Shown here: in pieces, positions 29,903 through 37,670 of the stretch
Layout of the letters: the number at the start of each line of letters is the position of its first letter
Numbering within the stretch: the stretch's first letter is position 1
Origin: Gemmatimonas aurantiaca
GTDB lineage: Bacteria; Gemmatimonadota; Gemmatimonadetes; Gemmatimonadales; Gemmatimonadaceae
Reading direction: 5' to 3'
Length of the DNA stretch: 64,000 nucleotides
Assembly (NCBI RefSeq): GCF_037190085.1
Contig: NZ_JBBCJO010000002.1
Coordinates: 372,001-436,000, forward strand
The notes under the pieces: generated by a model
The model's database searches: none
What the model was told of the DNA's origin: nothing
The model's input: the letters and a program-made list of their open reading frames with translations, nothing else
Translations under genes and position numbers: made by a program

Positions 29903-30943
29903 ATGCGTCTCTTCGACTGGAGCACCACTCCCCGCATCGTTCTGCTCGCCGCCGTCCTCGCGGTGGGCTCGGCGTGCACCACGCCGGACGCCACGCACGA
30001 TGTGGCCTTCACCAGCGCTGCGATGGAAGACGTGCGCTACGACAGCGTGCGCGTGGGTGAGATCATGATCCCCACCCGCGAGGGATTGGTGAAGGTGCCC
30101 GGTGGCCGGGTGTTCGTGCGACAGATCGGCAACGGCGGCGGCACTCCATTGCTTGCCCTGCACGGCGGACCGGGCGGCACGTCGTGTCGCTTCGAAGTGC
30201 TGGCGCCGCTCGCGGCGGATCGTCCGGTGGTGTTCTACGATCAACTGGGCTCGGGACGTTCCGATCATCCCGCGGATACGACGCTCTGGCAGGTGCCGCG
30301 CTTCGTGGAGGAAGTCACGGCCGTGCGCGAGGCGCTTGGCCTCGAGCGTATTCACCTGCTCGGTCATTCATGGGGCGGCGCCCTGGCGGCCGAGTACATG
30401 GCCGCCGCCAGACCGGCCGGTGTGGTGTCGGTGATTCTGAGCAGCCCGCTCATCGACACACCACGCTGGATCGCCGACGCCAACTTCCTGCGTACGCAGC
30501 TCCCCGACTCCATCCGGCGCGTGCTCGATGAAAACGAAGCCCGCGGCACGCTCGACACGCCGGCCTACAAGGTGGCCACCGACACCTTCTACGGCCGTCA
30601 CGTGCGTCGTTTGCCGACGGCTGATGAACCCCGCTGCGCCGGCGTGGCCGGCAACGACACCATCTATCGCCAGATGTGGGGCCCCACCGAATTCCTGAGC
30701 AACGGCTCCCTGCGCAACTGGACGCGCGCCGCCGATCTTCCGGCGATCACCGCCCCCACATTGTTCATCGCCGGTGAATTCGACGAAGCGCGGCCGGAGA
30801 CGCTCGAACAGTTCCGCGCCACGATGCCCGACGCACGTCTGACGGTCATTCCGGGCGCAGCCCATGGGGCCATGCGCGAGAAGCCCGCGGAGTATCTCGA
30901 TGCGCTGCGCACATTCCTGCGTGATGTGGAGTCGCGACGATAG
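29903..30943 (+). CDS. Lipoprotein alpha/beta hydrolase of the proline iminopeptidase family
   Basis: The 346-residue protein begins MRLFDWSTTPRIVLLAAVLA and has a lipobox (VGSAC, Cys near residue 25), so it is probably a periplasmic lipoprotein. It has the proline-iminopeptidase signature: HGGPGGTSC near residue 82, FYDQLGSGRSDHP, nucleophile GHSWGGALAAEYM (Ser near 155), FIAGEFDEARPE with the catalytic Asp, and GAAHGAMREKP with the catalytic His. Such enzymes release N-terminal residues, usually proline, from peptides, or act as related esterases. The ATG at 29903 is preferred over an upstream GTG that would lie inside the 11-bp repeats and lack a signal. The DNA glycosylase gene begins 6 bp after its stop. 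Exported forms of this family are common in this kind of genome. Confidence 0.9.
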   Translation: MRLFDWSTTPRIVLLAAVLAVGSACTTPDATHDVAFTSAAMEDVRYDSVRVGEIMIPTREGLVKVPGGRVFVRQIGNGGGTPLLALHGGPGGTSCRFEVLAPLAADRPVVFYDQLGSGRSDHPADTTLWQVPRFVEEVTAVREALGLERIHLLGHSWGGALAAEYMAAARPAGVVSVILSSPLIDTPRWIADANFLRTQLPDSIRRVLDENEARGTLDTPAYKVATDTFYGRHVRRLPTADEPRCAGVAGNDTIYRQMWGPTEFLSNGSLRNWTRAADLPAITAPTLFIAGEFDEARPETLEQFRATMPDARLTVIPGAAHGAMREKPAEYLDALRTFLRDVESRR

Positions 30944-30949
30944 GAGACC

Positions 30950-31594
30950 ATGAACGTCCCACCGCCTGTCAGACTCGGTCGTGTCTCGCTCGCCGCCGCC
31001 GTCCGCACGCTGTGTGCGGACGATCCCGGTCTGGCCGCCATCGTCGCCACGCACGGCGCGCCGCCGCTCTGGGCGCGGCCGGCGGGCTTCGCGACTCTGG
31101 GACGCATGGTGCTGGAGCAACAGGTGTCACTCGAGGCGGCCACGACCCTGTGGCGTCGGCTCGATGTGGAGATCCCGGGCGGATTCACCGCCGAACCCGT
31201 GGCGGAACTCGGGATCGACGCGCTGCGCCGCCTTGGTCTCACACGGCAGAAGGCCGCGTATCTGCACGGTCTCGCGACGGAAGTGGCGACCGGCGCACTC
31301 GATCTGTCCGCACTCGCCAGAGCCTCCGACGCCGACGTGATGGCCCGGCTCACCCGGCTTCACGGTATCGGCCCATGGACGGCGTCGGTGTATCTGCTGT
31401 TTGCGCTACGCCGCCCCGATGTATGGCCACCGGGTGATCTGGCTCTGCATCTCGCCTTGCAACAGCTGGAGCGCTGGCCCGCACCGCCGGCGCGCAATGA
31501 AGTGAATCGTCGTGCCGAACGCTGGGCACCCTGGCGGGCCGCCGCCGCGCGCATTCTCTGGCACGGTTATCTGCGTGAGCGCGGGCGAGGCTGA
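30950..31594 (+). CDS. DNA-3-methyladenine glycosylase II-type (AlkA-like, HhH-GPD)
   Basis: A 214-residue base-excision repair glycosylase that removes alkylated purines from DNA. It has the helix-hairpin-helix segment LHGIGPWTASVYLL (near residue 140) followed by RRPDVWPPGDLALHLAL, in which the Asp of PGDLAL is the expected catalytic residue; LGLTRQKAAYLHGLA and LEQQVSLEAA are also typical. It lacks the N-terminal beta domain of E. coli AlkA, so it is the short form. An AGGAGA Shine-Dalgarno lies just before the ATG and the gene starts 6 bp after the hydrolase, suggesting co-transcription. Its stop is 43 bp before the tryptophan leader peptide. Confident in enzyme class; exact lesion range not predictable. 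Confidence 0.92.
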   Translation: MNVPPPVRLGRVSLAAAVRTLCADDPGLAAIVATHGAPPLWARPAGFATLGRMVLEQQVSLEAATTLWRRLDVEIPGGFTAEPVAELGIDALRRLGLTRQKAAYLHGLATEVATGALDLSALARASDADVMARLTRLHGIGPWTASVYLLFALRRPDVWPPGDLALHLALQQLERWPAPPARNEVNRRAERWAPWRAAAARILWHGYLRERGRG

Positions 31595-31625
31595 CACCTC
31601 CGTACCATCCAGCGCCGGTCTTCGG

Positions 31626-31631
31626 TATATT
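31626..31631 (+). promoter_or_regulatory. -10 element for the trpS leader transcript
   Basis: TATATT lies 6 nt before the leader-peptide ATG, which has no Shine-Dalgarno. A transcript beginning at that A would be leaderless. The -35 region is poor (no good match 16-18 bp upstream). Confidence 0.45.
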
Positions 31632-31637
31632 TCAGTC

Positions 31638-31718
31638 ATGCCTTCGACCCGTCTCATCCCGTGCGCATGGTGGTGGCCGCCCTCTCCGGCGGTCCCGTTC
31701 TGCGTGCGTGCCAGCTAG
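31638..31718 (+). CDS. Tryptophan-rich leader peptide of trpS (attenuator)
   Basis: A 26-codon open frame reads MPSTRLIPCAWWWPPSPAVP and ends FCVRAS, with three consecutive TGG codons at 31668-31676. It lies wholly between the glycosylase gene and the tryptophanyl-tRNA synthetase start, 110 bp upstream of the latter. Tandem Trp codons just before overlapping hairpins are the signature of ribosome-mediated attenuation: ribosome stalling when charged Trp-tRNA is scarce changes the downstream RNA fold and lets trpS be made. A -10-like TATATT 6 nt before its ATG suggests a leaderless message. Such leaders usually precede trp biosynthesis operons; use for a synthetase gene is less common but known in Streptomyces. 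The peptide itself likely has no other function. Confidence 0.75.
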   Translation: MPSTRLIPCAWWWPPSPAVPFCVRAS

Positions 31719-31735
31719 GTCGGCACACCATTTCC

Positions 31736-31793
31736 GGGCCGCTCGATGTGAGCGGCCCGTGGCGTTTGCACGGCGGCCCGGCCACGAGGGCCG
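31736..31793 (+). promoter_or_regulatory. Alternative hairpins of the trpS attenuator
   Basis: Four segments can pair in competing ways: A GGGCCGC (31736-31742), B GCGGCCC (31752-31758), C GCGGCCC (31773-31779) and D GGGCCG (31788-31793). A:B forms a perfect 9-bp stem (GGGCCGCTC/GAGCGGCCC, loop GATGT) and C:D a 6-bp stem, but A can also pair with C and B with D. Two upstream hairpins lie at 31677-31692, beginning at the third Trp codon, and at 31708-31726, spanning the leader stop codon. The T run after A:B is short (TTT), so termination may be weak. Confidence 0.6.
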
Positions 31794-31828
31794 ACATCGA
31801 GCGATCCGATCTTCCGGGAGTCTCTCGC

Positions 31829-32899
31829 ATGTCGCTGCTCACCTCGCTCACTGCCAACGTGTCGCCGGACCATTCGGCCGGCGCCCACACGACAATCCCC
31901 GCCTCGGTCCGTGCCTCCGATGTCGTGCTCACCGGGGACCGGCCCACGGGCCGTCTGCATCTCGGGCACTATGCGGGCTCTCTGCAGTCCCGTCTCGCGC
32001 TGCAGGGCCATTGCGCACAGACCATCGTGGTGGCCGATCTGCAGGCGCTCACCGACAACGCGGGGCGTCCGGCGCATGTGGCGGCCCATGTGCGCGAAGT
32101 GATGAGTGACTATCTCGCCGTTGGACTCGATCCCGAGCGCACCACCATCGCGCTGCAATCGCGATTGCCGGCGCTCGCGGAGCTCACGGTGCTGTATCTC
32201 AACCTCGTCACCGTCGCGCGTCTCGAACGCAATCCCACGGTGCGCGCGGAGATCGAGATGCGTGGATTCGCGCGCGACATTCCGGCCGGATTTCTGTGTT
32301 ATCCCGTGTCGCAGGCCGCGGACATCACCGGCTTCCGCGCGACCGTGGTGCCTGTCGGAGAGGATCAGTTGCCGATGATCGAATTGTCCAACGAGATCGT
32401 GCGCCGGGTGAATCGTACGGTAGGCGAGGAGGTGCTGCCGGAGTGCCGGGCGCTGCTGTCGTCCACTCCTCGTCTGCCGGGCATCGATGGACGCAAGGCC
32501 AGCAAGTCGCTGGGCAACGCGATCTCGCTGTCGGCCACATCGGCCGAGGTGCGCGAGCTGGTGATGGCGATGTATACCGATCCGGGACATGTGCGGGTCT
32601 CGGATCCGGGGAAAGTCGAAGACAATGTGGTGTTTGCCTATCTCGACGCGTTCGACCCGGCCCCGGAGGACGTGGCGGAGCTCAAACGGCACTACACGCG
32701 CGGCGGTCTGGGTGACGTGCCCCTCAAGCGTCGTCTGATCGATGTGCTGAACGATCTGCTCGAACCCATTCGTGAACGACGCATGGCGCTGGCGGCCCGC
32801 CCCGATCTCGTGGACGACGTGATCGCCGCGGGAACGGCCGTGGCCCGCCGGGAAACCGATGCCGTGCTGGCGGACGTGCGACGCGCGTTTTCTCTTTAA
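31829..32899 (+). CDS. trpS: Tryptophanyl-tRNA synthetase
   Basis: The 356-residue class I synthetase charges tRNA-Trp. It carries the HIGH-type motif in PTGRLHLGHYAGSL (residues 39-52) and the KMSKS-type loop KASKS (residues 223-227), together with LTDNAG, SQAADITGFRATVVPVGEDQ and RKASKSLGNAI typical of TrpRS. The N-terminus has about 30 extra residues before the catalytic fold (MSLLTSLTANVSPDHSAGAH). The ATG at 31829 is preferred because a GGGAG Shine-Dalgarno lies 8 nt upstream; extension to the GTG-like start at 31661 would read through the attenuator hairpins. The gene sits behind a leader peptide with three Trp codons and competing stems, so its expression is probably tuned to charged tRNA-Trp. 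The M14 peptidase gene follows 38 bp later. Confidence 0.96.
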   Translation: MSLLTSLTANVSPDHSAGAHTTIPASVRASDVVLTGDRPTGRLHLGHYAGSLQSRLALQGHCAQTIVVADLQALTDNAGRPAHVAAHVREVMSDYLAVGLDPERTTIALQSRLPALAELTVLYLNLVTVARLERNPTVRAEIEMRGFARDIPAGFLCYPVSQAADITGFRATVVPVGEDQLPMIELSNEIVRRVNRTVGEEVLPECRALLSSTPRLPGIDGRKASKSLGNAISLSATSAEVRELVMAMYTDPGHVRVSDPGKVEDNVVFAYLDAFDPAPEDVAELKRHYTRGGLGDVPLKRRLIDVLNDLLEPIRERRMALAARPDLVDDVIAAGTAVARRETDAVLADVRRAFSL

Positions 32900-32937
32900 G
32901 CGAGGCATATCCGTTTCTCCCTCCACCCCGATTTCCG

Positions 32938-34800
32938 ATGCGCGCCTCCCGCCCCGCGTGGATTCGTTCGGCCCTGGCGTTGACCGCCATCGTGGCCACT
33001 CCTCTTCCGGCACAGCCGGGAGGGAACCAGCCTCCTCGTGACACCGTCCGCAAGGTGCTCACCATTCCCGGCCTGCGTGATGGACCGTCCACGTTTCCAC
33101 TCGTGAACTATCCGCAGATGCGCCCCAAACAGGTCGGCGTGATGGACTTCGAGCACTATCACACCACGGCAGAACTGAACTACTGGATGGAGCGGTGGGC
33201 GAAGGAGAAGCCCGATCTCGTGGAGAAGGTGCAGGTGGGCACGTCGTTCGGCGGTCAGCCCATCTGGCAACTCATCGTGACCAACAGGAAGACGGGCGCA
33301 CACACCACCAAGCCCGCGGCCTTTTTCGAAGGCGGGCGGCATTCCGGTGAGATCACTTCGAGTGAGAGCGTGTTGTGGCTCACCTGGCATGTCCTCGAGA
33401 ACTACGGCAAGGACGCGGCGATCACGCGGCTGCTCGACGAGAAGACCTTGTATCTGCGCCCCAACAACAATCCCGATGGCGCGGACATGTACAAACTCAC
33501 CGCGCAGGCCAACCGGTCATCGGTGCGCCCCACCGACAACGATGGCGACGGACTGCTGGACGAGGATCCGGGTGATGATCTCGATGGTGATGGCTTCATC
33601 CGCCAGATGCGCAAGTTCGTGGGGGCCGGCAAGGGGACGCATGTGGTCGACACGCTGGATCCCAAGGGGCGTCTGATGCGGGCCGTGGGTGCGGGTCGCG
33701 GCGACTATCTCCTGTATCCGGAAGGCATCGACAACGACCGGGACGGTCGATACAACGAGGACGGCGTCGGTGGCCTCGATCTCCACCGCAACTATCCCTA
33801 CAACTGGCGCCCCATGGCCGAGTCCACGGGGCGGGGGCACACGCAATTCGGAGCCGGTGAGTATCCGCTGTCGGAACCGGAAACCCGCGCCGTGTTTCTC
33901 TGGCAGATGACGCATCCGAACATCAGTGTCACGAACTCGATGGACACCTCGGTCCCGATGCACCTGCGGGGTCCCAGCACCTGCCTGGCGAGCGAGTGCA
34001 TGTTCCCCGCCGATCTCAAGCTCGTGCAGCACTACGACTCGGTGGGCAACTCGTTCACCAACTACGGCCTGGCCGGCGACGTGTACTGGACGTATGGCAC
34101 CCGCGGTCAACCCAAGGGTCAGGAGCGCCCCGAGCCGCTGTTCGGTCACGGTCCGGATTTCGGCTACTTCCAGATGGGACAGGTGTGGTACGGTGATGAG
34201 CTCTGGAATGGCGGGCGCGAGAAGGACTACAACAACGACGGTCGCATCGACCAGTACGAGGTGCTGCGCTACAACGACGAACGCTTCGGCGGACGCGGCT
34301 ACCAGATGTGGACCAAGGTGTTGCACCCGGACCTCGGCGAAGTGGAAGTGGGCGGCATCGACCCCAAGTTCTGGGCGCAGAATCCGCCCGCGGAGGACCT
34401 GGAACGCTGGGCACGCAATCAGGCGATGTTCAACCTGACGATGGCCATGGATCTGCCGAAGGTGGAGATCACCGACGTGCAGGCCGCGCGCGTGCGTGGC
34501 ACACCGAAAGACTCCGCGACGCACGAAGTGAAGGTGACCGTGCGCAACACCGGACGCATTCCCACGGCCCTGGAACAGGCCAAGCGCGTGCACATGGTGA
34601 AGCCCGACATGCTCACCCTGGAGGGCACCGGCGTGACCGTGATCGGTGCCCGCCCGCAGGAGTTCTGGATGGGCGGCTACGAGACCAGGGTGCTCACCGT
34701 GCGGGTGCGCGTGCCGCAGGGGCAGGCCATCCCGATGAATGCCAAGGTGAGCAGCACTCGCGGCGGCGTGGCCAGCCGCGAGGCGACGCTCACGCCCTGA
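32938..34800 (+). CDS. Exported M14-family zinc carboxypeptidase with calcium-binding-like loops
   Basis: A 620-residue protein with a signal peptide (about residues 1-24, cleavage near LPAQP). The M14 catalytic domain follows: GTSFGGQPIWQLIVTNRKTG, zinc motif FEGGRHSGEITSSESVLWL (His and Glu near residue 135), DLHRNYPYNWRPM and SVTNSMDTSVPMHLRGP with a likely third His ligand. Unusually Asp-rich loops interrupt the domain: DNDGDGLLDEDPGDDLDGDG, DNDRDGRYNEDG and NNDGRIDQYE resemble dockerin/EF-hand calcium-binding motifs. A C-terminal beta-rich domain (about residues 510-620) ends the protein. It should cleave C-terminal amino acids from peptides outside the cytoplasm. It shares orientation with trpS 38 bp upstream; no other functional link is apparent. 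Confidence 0.92.
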   Translation: MRASRPAWIRSALALTAIVATPLPAQPGGNQPPRDTVRKVLTIPGLRDGPSTFPLVNYPQMRPKQVGVMDFEHYHTTAELNYWMERWAKEKPDLVEKVQVGTSFGGQPIWQLIVTNRKTGAHTTKPAAFFEGGRHSGEITSSESVLWLTWHVLENYGKDAAITRLLDEKTLYLRPNNNPDGADMYKLTAQANRSSVRPTDNDGDGLLDEDPGDDLDGDGFIRQMRKFVGAGKGTHVVDTLDPKGRLMRAVGAGRGDYLLYPEGIDNDRDGRYNEDGVGGLDLHRNYPYNWRPMAESTGRGHTQFGAGEYPLSEPETRAVFLWQMTHPNISVTNSMDTSVPMHLRGPSTCLASECMFPADLKLVQHYDSVGNSFTNYGLAGDVYWTYGTRGQPKGQERPEPLFGHGPDFGYFQMGQVWYGDELWNGGREKDYNNDGRIDQYEVLRYNDERFGGRGYQMWTKVLHPDLGEVEVGGIDPKFWAQNPPAEDLERWARNQAMFNLTMAMDLPKVEITDVQAARVRGTPKDSATHEVKVTVRNTGRIPTALEQAKRVHMVKPDMLTLEGTGVTVIGARPQEFWMGGYETRVLTVRVRVPQGQAIPMNAKVSSTRGGVASREATLTP

Positions 34801-34817
34801 TCCCATTCCGGCGCTGA

Positions 34818-34844
34818 ATCGGGGTGTGACGGAAAATCCCCGAT
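34818..34844 (+). terminator. Weak hairpin after the M14 peptidase gene
   Basis: A 7-bp stem (ATCGGGG with CCCCGAT) with a 13-nt loop lies 17 bp beyond the peptidase stop. There is no T run, so termination here is uncertain. Confidence 0.3.
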
Positions 34845-34940
34845 AGTTGTCGAATCAGACACTGGTCACTGGAGAGGGTGATCGCGCATCGTCCGGTGTC
34901 CGCATCGGGCGGGCCGATTCACCCTCTGTTCCGTTTCGCC

Positions 34941-35486
34941 ATGGATTTCCGACTTCCGGAGGCGGTCGCGTTGCTGTCGCAGACCCCTCGCACGCTGCGC
35001 AGTCTGCTGGGGACACTGCCTCCGTGCTGGACGGATGCGACCGAAGCGCCGGACACGTGGAGTCCGACGATGGTCGTGGCCCATCTGCTCTGTGCCGATC
35101 GCACCAACTGGATCATCCGCGCCCGCATCATGCTCGCGGACGGACCACATACACCATCACAGGCGCAGCCCCGCGTGTTCCCGCGTATCGATCCGGATGC
35201 CCAGGTGCGGGAGATGCGGCATATCCCGCTGTCCGATCTGCTGATCCAGTTCGCGCAGGCGCGGGCGGTGTGTCTCGCACAACTCGAGAGCTGGCAGCTG
35301 GGCGAGGCGGAACTCCGCCGGACGGGCGAACATCCCGAGTTCGGCACGGTCACGCTGGCCCAGCTGCTGGCCACGTGGACGGCACACGATCTGTCGCATC
35401 TCGCACAGATCGCGCGTGTGATGGCGACGCAATATCGCGAGGCGGTGGGACCGTGGGGTGCGTACCTGCGCGTGATGCGGCTCTGA
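34941..35486 (+). CDS. DinB-family (YfiT-like) metal-binding protein
   Basis: A 181-residue protein predicted to be a four-helix bundle of the DinB/YfiT superfamily. The metal-binding His triad is recognisable in VVAHLLCADRTNW (near residue 48) and TAHDLSHLAQIARVM (two His near residues 148-152), and the family phrases TWSPTMVVAHLL and ATWTAHDLSHLAQ are present. DinB-family proteins are often thiol-dependent transferases or have no known reaction; the DNA-damage link of the name does not imply a function. The ATG at 34941 begins MDFRLPEAVALL, the normal helix-1 start; an in-frame start 63 nt upstream adds residues without family similarity. It converges on the GlxA-type regulator gene with a 36-bp gap. 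Family call is confident. Confidence 0.9.
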   Translation: MDFRLPEAVALLSQTPRTLRSLLGTLPPCWTDATEAPDTWSPTMVVAHLLCADRTNWIIRARIMLADGPHTPSQAQPRVFPRIDPDAQVREMRHIPLSDLLIQFAQARAVCLAQLESWQLGEAELRRTGEHPEFGTVTLAQLLATWTAHDLSHLAQIARVMATQYREAVGPWGAYLRVMRL

Positions 35487-35522
35487 GCGCCACTCCAACC
35501 CTCGCTCTCCATCCCGGTGTGA

Positions 35523-36488
35523 TCAGGCCGGCCGAAGCTCGCGTGGGCGACGGCCGGCTTCCCGACGCAGGAGCCGGCGCAGTGTGGTGGGTTCCGCGTA
35601 CCCCACCTGCCGGGCGATCTCCTCGACCGAAAGTGTGGTGGTCTCGAGCAACTCGACGGCCCGTTCCACCCGCATGCGTTGCAGGAACTGCACGGGTGAA
35701 AGCCCGGTGGCCCGCACGACGCGCCTGGCAAACGTGCGGGGACTGAGTCCCGCCGCGGCGGCCAGCGCATCCACGGTCGGACCATTGGCCAGCTCGGCCC
35801 GCGCCCACTTTCCCGCGCGCGCCACCTGTGCATCCTGCGCGGCGAGAAATCCGAGCGCCATGTAGCGGGACTGACTGCGACGCCCGTCGAGCAACAGAAA
35901 ACGGGCACAGCGCATCGCGATCTCCGGTCCCCCGTATCGTTCCACGATGGCCAGCATGAGATCGAGATGCGCCATGGCCGCCCCCGCCGTGGTGATCCGT
36001 CCATCCGTCACGATCATCTCGTCGGCATCGAGTGTGACCTGCGGAAACATCCGCCGGAACATCGGCGCCAGCCACCAGGTGGTCGTGGCGCGTCGTCCAT
36101 CGAGCAGTCCCGCGCGTGCCACATGAAAGACCGCGGAACACGACGCGGCGACATGCGCGCCACGACCGGCCGCCCGTGCGAGGTCCCGCTGCAACTGCAA
36201 CGCATCACGTTGCGCAAGGCGTGTCATGACCGCCTCCTCGGCGACCGTCACCAGACTGGACACGATGACGAGATCGGCATCCCTGCCGGTGAGCCCACGC
36301 GGCAGTGGCATGACACCGTGCACCAGCCCACGCACATCACCCGCGGCCGATCCCCGGACCCGCACGGCGAACACCGGCGGACGTCCACCAGCCTCGCGCA
36401 AGCGATTGGCGGTCGCGAGGACGTCGGCAGTGATGGCCACGCTGGAAGGCATGACACCCTTCAGGACCTGCAGTTCGACGAGGTGCAT
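35523..36488 (-). CDS. GlxA-family transcriptional regulator, divergent from the encapsulin operon
   Basis: The 321-residue protein has a DJ-1/PfpI-like N-terminal domain (MHLVELQVLKGVMPSSVAIT, residues 1-20; ASCSAVFHVARAGLLDGRRA with the elbow Cys near residue 112; TTAGAAMAHLDLMLA) and a C-terminal AraC helix-turn-helix region (LAAAAGLSPRTFARRVVRAT, RVERAVELLETT, IARQVGYAEPTTLRRLLRRE). The ATG at 36488 is chosen because an upstream in-frame start would add residues that overlap the divergent promoter. It faces the DyP peroxidase gene across 122 bp containing a strong sigma70-like promoter for that gene, so it is the best candidate regulator of the nanocompartment operon. The signal it senses is unknown. 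It differs clearly from the other GlxA-type regulator in this window. Confidence 0.92.
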   Translation of the reverse strand: MHLVELQVLKGVMPSSVAITADVLATANRLREAGGRPPVFAVRVRGSAAGDVRGLVHGVMPLPRGLTGRDADLVIVSSLVTVAEEAVMTRLAQRDALQLQRDLARAAGRGAHVAASCSAVFHVARAGLLDGRRATTTWWLAPMFRRMFPQVTLDADEMIVTDGRITTAGAAMAHLDLMLAIVERYGGPEIAMRCARFLLLDGRRSQSRYMALGFLAAQDAQVARAGKWARAELANGPTVDALAAAAGLSPRTFARRVVRATGLSPVQFLQRMRVERAVELLETTTLSVEEIARQVGYAEPTTLRRLLRREAGRRPRELRPA

Positions 36489-36514
36489 GGCGGGAAACCC
36501 CGAAAAGTGATTTT

Positions 36515-36544
36515 TTGACTGTGACTGCCAGGCAACCGTATCAT
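36515..36544 (+). promoter_or_regulatory. Sigma70-like promoter of the DyP-encapsulin operon
   Basis: TTGACT (36515-36520) and TATCAT (36539-36544) are separated by 18 bp; each hexamer matches the consensus at five of six positions, making this the best-looking promoter in the window. Predicted start is near 36551, leaving a ~60-nt leader before the DyP ATG. It lies 27 bp upstream of the divergent regulator's ATG. Confidence 0.65.
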
Positions 36545-36610
36545 CTTCCATGACCGGGCACCGAACATCAACCGCAACTCACCGGACATGAGATCCGCAG
36601 AGAACGATCC

Positions 36611-37669
36611 ATGAGCATCGCCGAACGTCAGCCGGTCACCAACAGGCTCTCGCGCGCGGCGATCTTTCTGGTGGCGAGCCTCACCGACGATGCGGCCGGC
36701 CCCGACGCCGTACGCGCCCTGTGCGGCGATCTGGCGGCGCTGGTGCGGGGTGTCGGCTTCCGCGATGGCGACGGCGACCTGTCCTGCATTCTTGGTATCG
36801 GCTCCGACGCCTGGGACCGGCTGTTCGGCGCACCGCGTCCGCTCGAGCTGCATCCTTTCCGCGAAATCGACGGACGCCATCGCGCACCGGCGACGCCGGG
36901 CGACCTGTTGTTCCATATCCGGGCCGCCCGCATGGATCTCTGCTTCGAGCTCGCCGCCCGCATCGTCACACGACTCGGCGCGGCCATCTCCATCGACGAC
37001 GAGACGCACGGCTTCAAGTATTTCGACAATCGTGATCTGCTGGGCTTCGTGGACGGAACCGAAAATCCGACCGGTCCGGCGGCCGTGGCGGCCACGATCA
37101 TCGGAGACGAGGATCCCGCATTCACCGGCGGAAGTTATGTCGTCGTCCAGAAATACCTGCACGACCTGAACGGCTGGAACGCGGTGCCCGTTGCCCAACA
37201 GGAGGGCATCATCGGACGGGAGAAGCTCTCCGATATCGAGCTGGCCGAGGCGGCCAAACCCACCTTTGCGCACAACGTGCTCACGTCGATCACCGACGAC
37301 AAGGGCAACGACCTCGACATCCTCCGCGACAACATGCCTTTCGGACAAGTGGGACGCGGCGAATACGGCACCTACTTCATCGGGTACGCCCGATCGCCGC
37401 AACGTATCGAGCGCATGCTGCAGAACATGTTCATCGGCAATCCGCCAGGGAACTACGATCGCCTGCTCGATTTCAGCCGGGCCGCGACTGGAGGCCTGTT
37501 CTTCGTTCCTTCGGCAACATTTCTCGAGGCGGCGCCGACGGCGCCAGCGCCTTCAGCAGTGCCTTCTTCCCAATCGGATACACGCACGCCCATTCCGCCC
37601 ACCGCCCTCGGCGAATCAGCTTCGGGTGACGGCTCCCTGGCCATCGGCTCCCTGAAAGACGAGGTCTGA
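36611..37669 (+). CDS. DyP-type haem peroxidase with C-terminal encapsulin-targeting peptide
   Basis: The 352-residue enzyme is a dye-decolourising peroxidase: distal-side GFVDGTENPTGP (Asp148), proximal haem ligand in PTFAHN (His221) and catalytic Arg in ILRDNMPFG (Arg239). The catalytic domain ends near residue 310. A Pro/Thr/Ser-rich linker (APTAPAPSAVPSSQSDTRTP) then leads to a tail DGSLAIGSLKDEV, which closely matches the known cargo-loading peptide (DGSLGIGSLK type) of encapsulated DyPs. The next gene, 1 bp downstream, encodes the encapsulin shell, so the enzyme is almost surely packaged inside it. It uses peroxide to oxidise an as yet unknown small substrate. A strong promoter lies 67 nt upstream, and a GlxA-type regulator is divergent. 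Confidence 0.96.
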   Translation: MSIAERQPVTNRLSRAAIFLVASLTDDAAGPDAVRALCGDLAALVRGVGFRDGDGDLSCILGIGSDAWDRLFGAPRPLELHPFREIDGRHRAPATPGDLLFHIRAARMDLCFELAARIVTRLGAAISIDDETHGFKYFDNRDLLGFVDGTENPTGPAAVAATIIGDEDPAFTGGSYVVVQKYLHDLNGWNAVPVAQQEGIIGREKLSDIELAEAAKPTFAHNVLTSITDDKGNDLDILRDNMPFGQVGRGEYGTYFIGYARSPQRIERMLQNMFIGNPPGNYDRLLDFSRAATGGLFFVPSATFLEAAPTAPAPSAVPSSQSDTRTPIPPTALGESASGDGSLAIGSLKDEV

Positions 37670-37670
37670 C

